64,000 bases of DNA from Lampris incognitus (lineage: Eukaryota; Chordata; Actinopteri; Lampriformes; Lampridae), in contig NC_079219.1 in NCBI RefSeq assembly GCF_029633865.1, positions 55,659,182 to 55,723,181 on the forward strand, written 5' to 3'. Each line of letters opens with the position of its first letter. Position 1 is the stretch's first letter. Under the pieces are notes generated by a model. That model did no database searches and was not told the DNA's origin. It saw only the letters and a program-made list of their open reading frames with translations. The translations under genes were made by a program, and so were the position numbers. Of the stretch, positions 1-41,795 are shown piece after piece.

Positions 1-56
1 GGCTAAAGGGTCAGACCCGTTAGCTAGGGGCTAACGTGTCTTATTAGTAGTTTACA
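1..56 (-). repeat. partial LTR of the TRIM-like family, cut by window edge
   Basis: Read on the minus strand, this begins TGTAAACTACTAATAAG at position 56 and runs through the ...CTAACGGGTCTGACCC... block to the window edge. It matches the first 56 bases of the repeats at 54451, 54680 and 60695. Only the head is present, so whether it is a solo LTR or part of a full element cannot be told. Confidence 0.75.
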
Positions 57-430
57 ATAACACTGACTGGTTGATTTTGAACATGTTAAAATAATAAAAA
101 ATATAAGATATATAGGCAGGAACACAAATAAATGGAAATAACACTGAACACATGTTGCAAACTCCCTGTAACACCACAAGTAATAATAACTATAGTCCAT
201 GCTCGAAAAGGGCGTAGGACGAAGCGAGGGACTTTTCTGGCCCCGCCCCCTTTTTTATTCATTATCAGTCGAATGGAAACAAAACTTTCAAAACAAAACA
301 AAAGTGGGGGGGGGGAGAAGGACCAACGCATAGAAACCAAAATAAACAACAAATGAGTGAGCTGCGTGATCATCGACACAACACAGATAGACAGACAGAC
401 AGAAAGGCGAGCGCAGTAGAGTGGACCACA
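57..430. other. intergenic DNA upstream of TMEM245, no gene seen
   Basis: This is AT-rich sequence with short GC patches and a poly-G run near 306. Short open frames on both strands look like chance. No repeat family was recognised beyond the LTR head at the left edge. Confidence 0.5.
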
Positions 431-21966
<21,536 letters not shown>

Positions 21967-23436
21967 AAGAAAACGAGGGGCGAATCTCCCAGATTCCTAT
22001 TGGCTGATTCCTGAGAGGAAGGGGGGGTGGGGGTGGGGGTTTCAGAACTCTCCTAAATTCCTCCCAATACTGTCCAACCCCTACAGGGTTGGCCCTGACC
22101 AAGAGGTGGTGGGTTCAATGTAAGACCATGAAATTACAAATACGTGCATACATTCAGAGGCCAAGCTGTGTTCCATGAGATGTGGACCAACGACTCTTCA
22201 AAGCCTTAAGATTTGAAATGGCAGAGACAATTGTGGTTCTCACATAGTTGCACATAACCCAGGTGCCTGTGCTGATGTGCAAATGTTGAGAAAAGCCTAA
22301 ATTTATCATTCTGCATATCGTAATCAGCGGTTCATGTTAAAACCGTATGCGTTGGTCATATTAAGACAATAATTCCCTGATCTGGTCCCAGCAGGCCTTG
22401 CCTGTCACTAAACGGCACAGCTGTGCAGTATCTGTACTTGCTCTCTTCATCCTCTTGGAGACTAAAGATGATTTTTGTAGCAAAAGTTGGCGGATACGAC
22501 GACAAAGTGAACTCTTGTTCCGCTTTTATTTTTTTAAGCCTGGCTGTGAATAAGGGGGTTTGTTCAAAAGTGGTCTCCCCCCTCCCCCCCCACCCCCGTT
22601 TTACTTAATGCTCATTTTATTTTACACAACTAATTCAATTTGCAGTGTTAGCTCATGAACAACAGTTTACTCTCCAAAGCTGGTTCTCCTAGACCAGGAT
22701 TTGCTACCATTGTTGTTTGTCCTGTCACGTTTTAAAGGGTCATTCCGGTATTTTTTTTAAACCTGGGACCTATTTTTCCATCGTTTGGGATCTAAATGAC
22801 TTAATAGGGGCAAAATAAATGTTGGAAGTGGTCCAGTATTGAGCGAGAACGCTTCAGCCGGCGGCCGCCAGACAGGCTGCGACGTAATGGTTTGGGGGGG
22901 CAAGTGTGCGTTTCGTAGTGCGTCCACGAAAAGCGCTCGTTTTTGCCACTGACAGGCTCAGCTTGATATTATGAGTGGCTGACAACATTATGGAAGAGAC
23001 AGACCTTCTTCAATATGGTTCGCTTCGTCTGGTCTCTGTTCTTGCATCCCTTTTGCCGCTGCTACTGTGTGCACGCCGGGGCGCGGCGTCGGATATTCAC
23101 AAAAGAAGAAGTCACGCCGAATCTTATCAGAGCTGACCATTTGTTTGAGGTAGCGTGGCGGGGGGCGGCGTAAGGACGGGTCTTCGTTACACCAGTATTG
23201 TGGGATCTCTGCCTCGTGTCTCAGGCCGCGCTACCTCAAACGAATGGCCAGCTCTGATAAGATTCGGCGTGACTTCTTCTTTTGTAAATATCCGACGCCG
23301 CGCCCCGGCGTGCACAAGGCAGAAGTGGTAAAAGGGATGTGACGGCAGAGACCAGAGGACGCAAACGAACCGTAGAGAAAAAGGTCTATCTCCGTAGGGA
23401 TCCTTTCCATGATGTTGTCACACTCTTATAATAACG

Positions 23437-23528
23437 GTCAATCAATCAAGTTGCATTTTTTTTATAGCGCTAGCTGCAACAGCCACTCAGAGCACTTTAC
23501 AATTAATTAATTAATTCATACACACACA
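23437..23528. repeat. insertion in the right arm of the fold-back element
   Basis: TTTATAGCGCTAGCTGCAAC and AGAGCACTTTACAATTAATT look like the tail of a dispersed LINE/SINE-type repeat. This segment has no partner in the left arm, which is how it is seen to be an insertion. Confidence 0.45.
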
Positions 23529-23640
23529 TGACCTGTCAGTGGGAAAAGCAAGCACTTTCATTGGCCATATTTCGACAAGTGCATTTGCCCCCAGTGATTA
23601 CATCACATCCTGTTTTGCAGCTGCCGGCTGAAGCGTTTTT

Positions 23641-23766
23641 TGTGGCATTTTCCACCTTTATTTGCTAGCGATAGTAGAGAGAGACAGGAAAGGCAGGGGA
23701 GGGAGAGGGGATGACATGCAGCAAAGGGCCCCGGGCCGGATTCGAACCCGGGCCGCCCCGGCTCAA
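23641..23766 (-). repeat. tRNA-derived SINE fragment in the right arm of the fold-back element
   Basis: The reverse complement contains a box-B-like GGTTCGAATCCGGCCC followed by CTTTGCTGCATGTCATCCC, a common fish SINE head. It has no partner in the left arm of the palindrome, so it came in later. Confidence 0.6.
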
Positions 23767-24795
23767 GCGTTCTGGCTCAATACTGGACCAATTCCAAAGA
23801 TTTTTGTCCCGATAAGTCATTCAGACCCCGAATGATGGAAAAATAGGGCCCGGGTTTAAAAATACCGGCATCGCCCTTTAATATCCACACCATATAATAC
23901 GTTTGGATTATAAGCGTTATTGTATGTTATTACTAACGGTTACATGTTTCTCGACATGTAGTGGCATTGTCATGTTTGGCGTGGGGACGAGTGACTTTTG
24001 CACCGTCCCACGCCAGCCTTTTGTAAGATGGGGGAGCATCCTGATATCTGGGGTGGCGTTGGTCTCCGGTCTGTTACCGGAGACTCCGTTTTTACACTGC
24101 GAGATTGTTTCTGGCTTGTGATTGTACTAACAAACGGTTTGCAAGAGAGCACCTACACACACACACACACACATATATGCTATTCACTCTGACAGGCCCA
24201 GCAGGTCTGCCACATGACTACAGTAACGCGTTTGACTGACTAGTTTAGCGGGGTATTTTTGCAAGCACTTTTGTTGAAACCCATTTTCATAAGACTGTTG
24301 GGCTCTAAAGCCCACCTGTTGGCATACAAGGAAATGTCGTTAACACACACACACACACACACACATACATGCAAAAACCCACGCACACATGCCACACTTG
24401 CCATGGTGGAAACTCCTTGTTTCATTTTCTTGTACTCGCCTCATTCTCTGTGACAGGGAGCCCGATCCAAACTAAACTACAGCAGAAGCACTTTTCTGAA
24501 CTGTAAACATGACGCTGTTTACACAACATGGAGCTTTAATGAACAAGCTGTGCAGATGAGTCGTCTGCACACAAGGCACATTATTTATCAAAGACGACAG
24601 CTCCATCGGCTGCCTGAGCGTGGGAGGATTTTAATTTATTCAGGTTAGGTTGGAAAAGACCTGTGATTTGTAGAATGTTTTACCGTCTCACTAATGTGAT
24701 CCTTGGCGTGTGCTTCGTTTTTGTCCTTTTAGTATTTGTTGTTGTTTTTTTTAATGGAATTGCACTGACTCATTAAACATTGCTATTAAGGCGGC

Positions 24796-26422
24796 CTTGT
24801 TGCGTGTTCTACTTCAAACCAGGTTTTGTTAACGAGGATTTTAATTTGCTGAAAGGGATTTGCTCTAGGTTTGTTTTCCTTTGGCAGTCAAACATTGCAC
24901 GCAGGCGGGCACCCCGGCTGGGTCCTCACTGCAGCGTCAGACACTGAAAAAATGATTTGACAATGTAAAAAAGGAATTAAATACATTTAAAAACACAAAC
25001 TGAAACGTGCAAATTCCAAAGATGACAGTTTTGATACAATTTATTAAAACTGAAGAGCAAAAAATAAAAGTAACTGAACTGTCCTTTTCTAGAATTTTGT
25101 GTATGGGTGGGTTTTTTTTCTTCTTGTTTTGACTACAGTACAGCTCATTTTAAACTAAAACATTCAAATTTTGCATATGCATAACTTTAATTGGAAATAT
25201 AGATGGATTTTTTTTTAGTCTTTATTGAGATGGAATCAGAAATTACTCCATTCTGAAAAAGTATAAAACAATAGTCTATGTGAGCAGTATGTTAGATGTC
25301 GGGGGTTTGCTATCAATGGTTTGCTTGCTTGGGAACAATCCCAATTTGATTTGGCCACTTCATCAAAAAGGCAACATCAATTTTTTGGCGATAAAGAAAC
25401 ACAAAGTGTCCTAAACAGACTTCACTTCGTTTTCCATCCTCTCCTTCACTCCATTCTTCTTCTCATCTCTTCAGTGTTGCTTTTACGTAGTAGAGGAGAG
25501 ACGGTGAGAGACTTCAGAGGACAGAGAAAATATTTTTATAGGAACAGAACTTGCCTAGAAGTAGTGGATTAGGGGTTCACATGATGCTAGAAGTCAGAAT
25601 TAAAGATTACCAAAGGTGGACAAGAAGGGATTTGGGGGGGCATTCTAGACAGGGGAGAGAAAACATGGGCCCTTTTTAAGAATACAGGACTAGAGAGGAG
25701 AATATAAAGATAAATAGCCTAGGCCTACATAAGAACATAGATTAGAAGAATTGAGTAGAATTTGTATAGACATATGATATCAATGTTTTACTGTAAATGG
25801 AATAGTATACCAATATTAATAGAACTAGAAGAACCCTGCTACAATGTAGCGGTTTGGTTATCCACCCGTCTAAATCTCCCTCCTCTTCATCCTGCCAGCT
25901 AACCGCCTTCCCCCTGCCCCTAAACCCCCCCCCCCCACTCCAACTCCCTCCCCCCCAAATGCTCAGAATCATCTGAAATACCGAGAAAAGTGTTTTTTAG
26001 CCATTTTTAGAAAATGCATATTTTGCATAATTATGCATAATTATTATAATTATTTTAATGTTCTGATATTTTTCTGGTCCTCTCTGGAACAATACCTACC
26101 ACCTCCAAAAAAAATGAGGATCATAATTGCATTTTTGCAAAAATGCATATATTTTGCATAATGCCAAAACATTTCCAAGTCCCAGACATTTTTTTTTATA
26201 TAGGTGAAAAAAATCAAAGATGCTCAGAATCACCTGAAATGCCGAGAAAAGTGGTTTTTAGCCATTTTTAGAAAAATGCATATTTTGCATATTTATGCAC
26301 AATTTTAATTTCCTGGGATTTTTCCCTTACTCTCTGAGACAATACCTACCACCTCCAAAAAGAATTAGGATCATAAGTGCTTTAGTTTTCGGTCCCGCTA
26401 TCTGCACTAACACACACACACG

Positions 26423-26453
<31 letters not shown>

Positions 26454-26470
26454 GAACACCACACACACAA
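24796..26470. other. intergenic DNA between TMEM245 and TMEM67
   Basis: AT-rich with a poly-C stretch (25927-25955), a two-unit 261-bp tandem repeat (25958-26380) and a (CA)n run (26408-26452). No exon was recognised. A short open frame at 25321-25572 has no family resemblance. Confidence 0.5.
25958..26380. repeat. two-unit 261-bp tandem repeat rich in ATGCATATTTTGCAT
   Basis: GCTCAGAATCATCTGAAAT at 25961 recurs as GCTCAGAATCACCTGAAAT at 26222. Both units continue with CCGAGAAAAGTG, TTTTTAGCCATTTTTAGAAA, a TGCATATTTTGCAT block and CAATACCTACCACCTCCAAA. The second unit is incomplete. Confidence 0.75.
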
Positions 26471-26474
26471 GATT

Positions 26475-26636
26475 GGGCGTATGGACGTAATCCGGTGATG
26501 GAACTGCACAACCCGGACCGTTAGATGGCGGTATGCAGCTTTCCTCGCTGGTTCACGATCCGCCCAAAACAAAGAACAGTGAAGAAGAAGAAGAAGACGA
26601 AGAAGAAGAAGCCGGAACTGAAAGACGTTGTTTACC
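26475..26636 (+). promoter_or_regulatory. TMEM67: TMEM67 promoter-proximal region and 5' UTR
   Basis: The DNA before the TMEM67 ATG contains AGATGGCGGTATGCAGC, GGTTCACGATCCGCC and a (GAA)n run (26577-26610). This word order resembles 3' ends of RTE-type fish retrotransposons, so part of the 5' UTR may be repeat-derived. Start context ACCATGG is a strong Kozak match. Confidence 0.4.
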
Positions 26637-37090
<10,454 letters not shown>

Positions 37091-37298
37091 CATTTCCAGC
37101 TGATTCATTGATAATGCCAACATTGCTACGTGGTAGAGCATGTCTATTTTTTTACAGCTTGTGCAGCTATTAGATTTTATAATTCTTTGTACCACATTTT
37201 CCATACAGTCTTTTTCACCATTGAAACGTTCATGTAAATATTTTCAGTGATGTTTTGCTTTGATATTTCAGTGTTTGTCCAGTGTGAGGTCTTTCTTA

Positions 37299-37304
37299 AT
37301 TAAA
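37299..37304 (+). terminator. TMEM67: TMEM67 poly(A) signal (ATTAAA)
   Basis: ATTAAA lies 209 bp after the stop codon, followed by a GT-rich stretch (TGATGTGACAGCAGTCTTGTG). It is the first candidate in the short gap before PDP1. Confidence 0.6.
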
Positions 37305-37739
37305 GCTGATGTGACAGCAGTCTTGTGTGAGCGAACGCTCATGTGTCGTTTATAACATATTGCAACCAGGGGCCAGGAGAGGCAGATTTGCAGCGACTCG
37401 AGGAGCAAGCTGTTGCACGAACTCGAAGGAAACGAGAAAGTCGCCCTTTCAAAGGTTCTCCCCGCTTTTACAGCGTTTTGACGTTTTTGCCAACGGCCAG
37501 TTGCGTAATCAACGCCGCTCATGTCGTGTCAAGACGTTTACTCCGATCTCGAGCCATAAGCTACCCACGTGTTACCGTTGCAGCTGTTAAATAACAGCGT
37601 TTTCAGATGACGTCTAACCGTTTGGCCGAGCGTGCACTTCTTCGTCGGACTTAAATTCACGCCACACAGTCGCAAAAGCTGCAGAAGCTTCTTCTTCTTC
37701 TTCTTTTTTTTTTTTTAAGCTGCAGAAGCTTTTCGCCTG

Positions 37740-37878
37740 CAGGGGCCGACGGGGACGTCACGACTCCTGTCAGCGCTCAGCCAATCGGGGCTCGCGGTGC
37801 GTCCGAGCGCTGGTGAACGATGCACGGTATTCCGGTCCGCTATGAACGCTAATAACCACTCCAAACCCGCCGGATAAG
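37740..37878 (+). promoter_or_regulatory. PDP1: PDP1 core promoter and non-coding first exon
   Basis: This GC-rich region has a CRE-like GACGTCACG (37754-37762) and a CCAAT box (AGCCAATCGG, 37779-37788). The putative first exon ends CGGATAAG|GTGAGT at 37878 and would splice to the acceptor at 41735-41736. CpG-rich sequence continues to about 38500. The transcription start is not fixed. Confidence 0.6.
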
Positions 37879-38660
37879 GTGAGTGTGTGTGTATTGTGAG
37901 TCTGTCCCCGTGCTTTTAGGTTTTCGACGCGGCTCTGCGAGAGGTTCCTGCGTGGGCTTTGCTCGGCTCGGCTCGGCCGCGCTTGGGCGGGCGGTGGTCC
38001 GCGGCTAGCGAGTCCGTGTGTGCGGCTTTCTCCGCCCGGCCGGCCGGCCGGCCGACGGACGGACGGCGCATCGTACTTGGCGGAGCGCCAGCGTTATTTA
38101 AAGCGCCGCCGCCGCGCAGCGCTGACGCGACCCCCGGCGTCGCCGTTGCCTCGTTTTACACCGATTTGCCGTTTTCGCTGGCGGGCTTTTAGCTGCTGCT
38201 CGTAGGCCACTTGTCAACAAACATGGCAACTTAGTAGGGATGGGCCCCCCCCCCCCATGGCCCCTCCCGTGTGCGCGGCTTTCCTAGCCCTCGGGCTGCA
38301 CCGCAGAGACTAGAGAACACCGGGAGTGCTTATTGGATTAGTCATGACCCCGGCCGCCGCCGCCGCCGATGCCCCGGATGTAGGTTTCTTGCGCCTCCAC
38401 ATCGTCGTGGGCGAACACCCCTCCCATGCATGCAGCGCACGGACCCACCAAGTCCCCAATTACGTAACCAAGATCGAGACACGCGAGAGTCCGGATCTGG
38501 TTCAGTGGGACGGAGAGAGAACTGAAGTAGGTGTAAATGCCAGGAGGAGAATTAATAGCAAGTCTATTAATAGGCGGCTCCCCGTTTGACCTGTCCTTGG
38601 AGGATAGGGCAACGCGGTAATAGAAGCCGGGCGGACACCAGAGCGTTTTGTGTCTGTTGC
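37879..38660. other. CpG-rich start of PDP1 intron 1
   Basis: A CpG island continues into the intron (repeated GCCGGCCGGCC near 38040 and GCCGCCGCCGCC near 38353). No second first exon could be proven, though human PDP1 uses alternative first exons. Confidence 0.45.
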
Positions 38661-38662
38661 AC

Positions 38663-40417
38663 TGTGGTCTGGGATCTAGGTTAACACACCGGTCTGGGGT
38701 CTAGGTCAGCACTCTGGTCTGGAGTCTGGGTTAACACTCTGGTCTGGGGTCTGGGTTAACACTCTGGTCTGGAGTCTGGGTTAACACTCTGGTCTGGAGT
38801 CTGGGTTAACACTCTGGTCTGGAGTCTGGGTTAACACTCTGGTCTGGAGTCTGGGTTAACACTCTGGTCTGGAGTCTGGGTTAACACTCTGGTCTGGAGT
38901 CTGGGTTAACACTCTGGTCTGGAGTCTAGGCCAGCACTCTGGTCTGGAGTCTGGGTTAACACTCCGGTCTGGAGTCTGGGTTAACACTATGGTCTGGAGT
39001 CTAGGTCAGCACTCTGGTCTGGAGTCTGGGTTAACACACCGGTCTGGAGTCTGGGTTAACACTCTGGTCTGGATTCTGGGTTAACACCCTGGTCTGGAGT
39101 TTGGGTTAACACTCTTGTCTGGAGTCTAGGCCAGCACTCTGGTCTGGAGTCTGGGTTAACACTCCGGTCTGGAGTCTGGGTTAACACCCTGCTCTGGAGT
39201 CTGGGTTAACACTCTGGTCTGGAGTCTAGGTCAGCACGCTGGTCTGGAGTCTGGGTTAACACCCTGGTCTGGAGTCTGGGTTAACACTCCGGTCTGGAGT
39301 CTGGGTTAACACACCGGTCTGGAGTCTGGGTTAACACTCTGGTCTGGAGTCTGGGTTAACACTCTGGTCTGGAGTCTTGGTTAACACTCCGGTCTGGGTT
39401 AACACTCCAGTCTGGAGTCTTGGTTAACACTCCAGTCTGGAGTCTGGGTTAACATCCTGGTCTGGAGTCTGGGTTAACACTCTGGTCTGGAGTCTAGGTC
39501 AGCACTCTGGTCTGGAGTCTGGGTTAACATGCCGGTCTGGAGTCTGGGTTAACACCCTGGTCTGGAGTCTGGGTTAACACTCTGGTCTGGAGTCTAGGTC
39601 AGCACTCTGGTCTGGAGTCTGGGTTAACACTCTGGTCTGGAGTCTGGGTTAACACCCTGGTCTGGAGTCTAGGTCAGCACTCTGGTCTGGAGTCTAGGTC
39701 AGCACGCTGGTCTGGAGTCTGGGTTAACACCCTGGTCTGGAGTCTGGGTTAACACTCTGGTCTGGAGTCTAGGCCAGCACTCTGGTCTGGAGTCTGGGTT
39801 AACACCCTGGTCTGGAGTCTAGGTCAGCATTCTGGTCTGGAGTCTGGGTTAACACTCTGGTCTGGAGTCTGGGTTAACACTCTGGTCTGGAGTCTGGGTT
39901 AACATCTTGGTCTGGAGTCTTGGTTAACACTCTGGTCCGGAGTCTAGGTCAGCACGCTGGTCTGGAGTCTGGATTAACACTCTGGTCTGGAGTCTGGGTT
40001 AACACCCTGGTCTGGAGTCTGGGTTAACACTCTGGTCTGGAGTCTAGGTCAGCACTCTGGTCTGGAGTCTGGGTTAACACTCCGGTCTGGAGTCTGGGTT
40101 AACACACCAGTCTGGAGTCTGGGTTAACACTCCGGTCTGGAGTCTGGGTTAACACCCTGATCTGGAGTCTGGGTTAACACTCTGGTCTGGAGTCTAGGTC
40201 AGCACTCTGGTCTGGAGTCTGGGTTAACACTCCGGTCTGGAGTCTGGGTTAACACTCTGGCTGGAGTCTGGGTTAACACACCGATCTGGAGTCGGGGTTA
40301 ACACTCCGGTCTGGAGTCTAGGTCAGCACTCTGGTCTGGAGTCTGGGTTAACACTCTGGTCTGGAATCTGGGTTAACACACCGGTCTGGACTCTGGAGTC
40401 TAGGGTAACACGCCCCT
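38663..40417. repeat. 25-bp minisatellite, about 70 copies, PDP1 intron 1
   Basis: Two unit types of 25 bp are interspersed: GGTCTGGAGTCTGGGTTAAC+ACTCT and GGTCTGGAGTCTAGGTCAGC+ACTCT. The last five bases vary (ACTCT, ACCCT, ACTCC, ACACC). Most major units contain a GTTAAC palindrome. A few shortened units occur near 39390-39420 and 40260. Confidence 0.95.
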
Positions 40418-40507
40418 CTTGAAACTTGGGCGCAGTATGGGAAGTTAATTGTAGTCTGTCAACATACTTGGAATTCCGCAGTAGGGACGTGTGGCTCTCC
40501 ATGTGTG

Positions 40508-41272
40508 ATCCCAATCAGAATACTTTATTCATCCCCGGGGGGAAATTGGGTTGTGCAGACACTCGCGCTCTAGTAAGGAAAAAACTCAAAACGAACAAGA
40601 TAACGAGAAAATAGAAGCAAGAACAACAGAAACAAATAGAAATAAAATAAGAGATGGAAATAAGAACAAAATATATCAGCAAGCATGGTGCACATGACAC
40701 CCTATCTATACTGCACTACCGCAGCGCAAAACAACAGCACAAACAAAACCCAACAAGTCGAAGGCCAGTCCAGTGACCATTAACTCCAGAGCGTCTGACA
40801 GTCTGAGGGAGGAGTTGTACAGTTTGATGGCCACAGGCAGGAATGACCTCCTGTGGCGCTCTGTAGTGCATTTCGGCAGAATGAGTCTATTACTAAAAGT
40901 ACTCCTGTGCCCAACCAGCACATCGTGGAGTGGGTGGGAGACATTGTCCATGATGGTACATAATTTCAACAGCGTCCTCCTCTCACAAACCGCCGTCGGA
41001 GGATCCAGTTCCAGCCCCACAACGTCACCGGCCTTGCAGATCCGTTTATTGAGCCCCAACACACAACAGCAAACAGGCCACCACAGACTTATACCACGTC
41101 CTGAGCATCGTCTGGCAGATTTTGGAGGACTTCAGCCTCCTCAAAAAGTAGAGACGGCTCTGTCCCTTCTTGTAGAGGGCATCAGTGTTCTTAGCCCAGT
41201 CCAGTTTATTGTCTACAAACACTCCCAGGTACTTGTAGTATTCCACTGACCCCCAAATCACCAACTGCAGCT
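40508..41272 (-). mobile_element. non-LTR retrotransposon 3' end, PDP1 intron 1
   Basis: Minus-strand pieces read YYKYLGVFVDNKLDWAKNTD, ALYKKGQSRLYFLRRLKSS and, further on, IMDNVSHPLHDVLVG and RHRRSFLPVAIKLYNSS, the C-terminal end of a CR1/Rex/jockey-group LINE. The 3' UTR ends in CAATTTCCCCCCGGGGATG and an AATAAAGTATTCTGATTGGG tail at 40508-40530. Frameshifted and 5' truncated. Confidence 0.7.
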
Positions 41273-41736
41273 ATGACATGTCAGCAACACTGAAACGGTC
41301 ACCTTGTCACCCTCTGCTCATATGTTCCAGCACTGAATGCACACATTAAGATACTTTGAAGAAGAAAAGTAAATAAGTCATAAAGTTAATATATAGCCTG
41401 ATGTAACTGGAGCTTCTTTTTTTAGCCACTCCTTTATTTCGTCATCTCTACGACATGTAATTCTCACACTTGAATATTGATATCTAGCATGAAAGGTTAG
41501 ATCACCAAGAAGCAGGGAGTAGGAAAGTCACACGGACAGTAGACATGTTCAGCAGTGTTGCAGACAAAGTGTCAGATAAGTCTGCACGTTGACCATTTAA
41601 TAGTGTATGTAGAAATACTTCTCTTTATATATGAATGTCTGAATGCCAAGAGATACGCATCCATTACACACTCTTAGCTGTGGGAGCATGGCTGTTTGTG
41701 AGCGCTGCCCTTCTGAACTCTTGTATTTCTTTGCAG
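41273..41736. other. end of PDP1 intron 1, unassigned
   Basis: AT-rich with no element recognised. It ends in the acceptor TTTCTTTGCAG at 41735-41736. The frame is open from 41643 through this acceptor into the first coding exon. Confidence 0.4.
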
Positions 41737-41795
41737 TGGTTGCATTGACATCAGTGGTGCACTTGTGCAGGTGCGCCCCACGTGTGCTGTCAGCC

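Larger units (their letters stand above)
22736..23877. mobile_element. long fold-back DNA element with TTAA target sites
   Basis: The element starts AGGGTCATTCCGG and ends CCGGCATCGCCCT, with TTAA at 22732-22735 and 23878-23881. The whole element is a palindrome: for example 23086-23150 (GGCGTCGGATATTCACAAAA...) pairs with 23227-23300, and 22850-22860 (CGCTTCAGCCGG) pairs with 23624-23635. Arms are roughly 430-480 bp around a spacer of about 60 bp (23165-23225). The right arm carries two later insertions. No coding capacity. TTAA duplication with AGGG/CCCT ends fits a non-autonomous piggyBac- or Kolobok-like element. Confidence 0.75.
21967..24795 (+). other. TMEM245: probable TMEM245 3' UTR
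   Basis: No further coding exon follows the TGA at 21964-21966. The first convincing poly(A) signal outside a repeat is ATTAAA at 24772-24777, about 20 bp before CATTGCTATTAAGG; AATAAA at 25063-25068 is an alternative. The human gene also has a multi-kilobase 3' UTR. If right, the UTR contains the fold-back element at 22736-23877. Confidence 0.45.

Noticed and set aside
41643-41795. Upstream in-frame ATG codons extending PDP1
   Set aside because: A good acceptor (TTTGCAG, 41735-41736) lies between them and the conserved coding part, and the ATG at 41796 matches the human start position after its splice junction.
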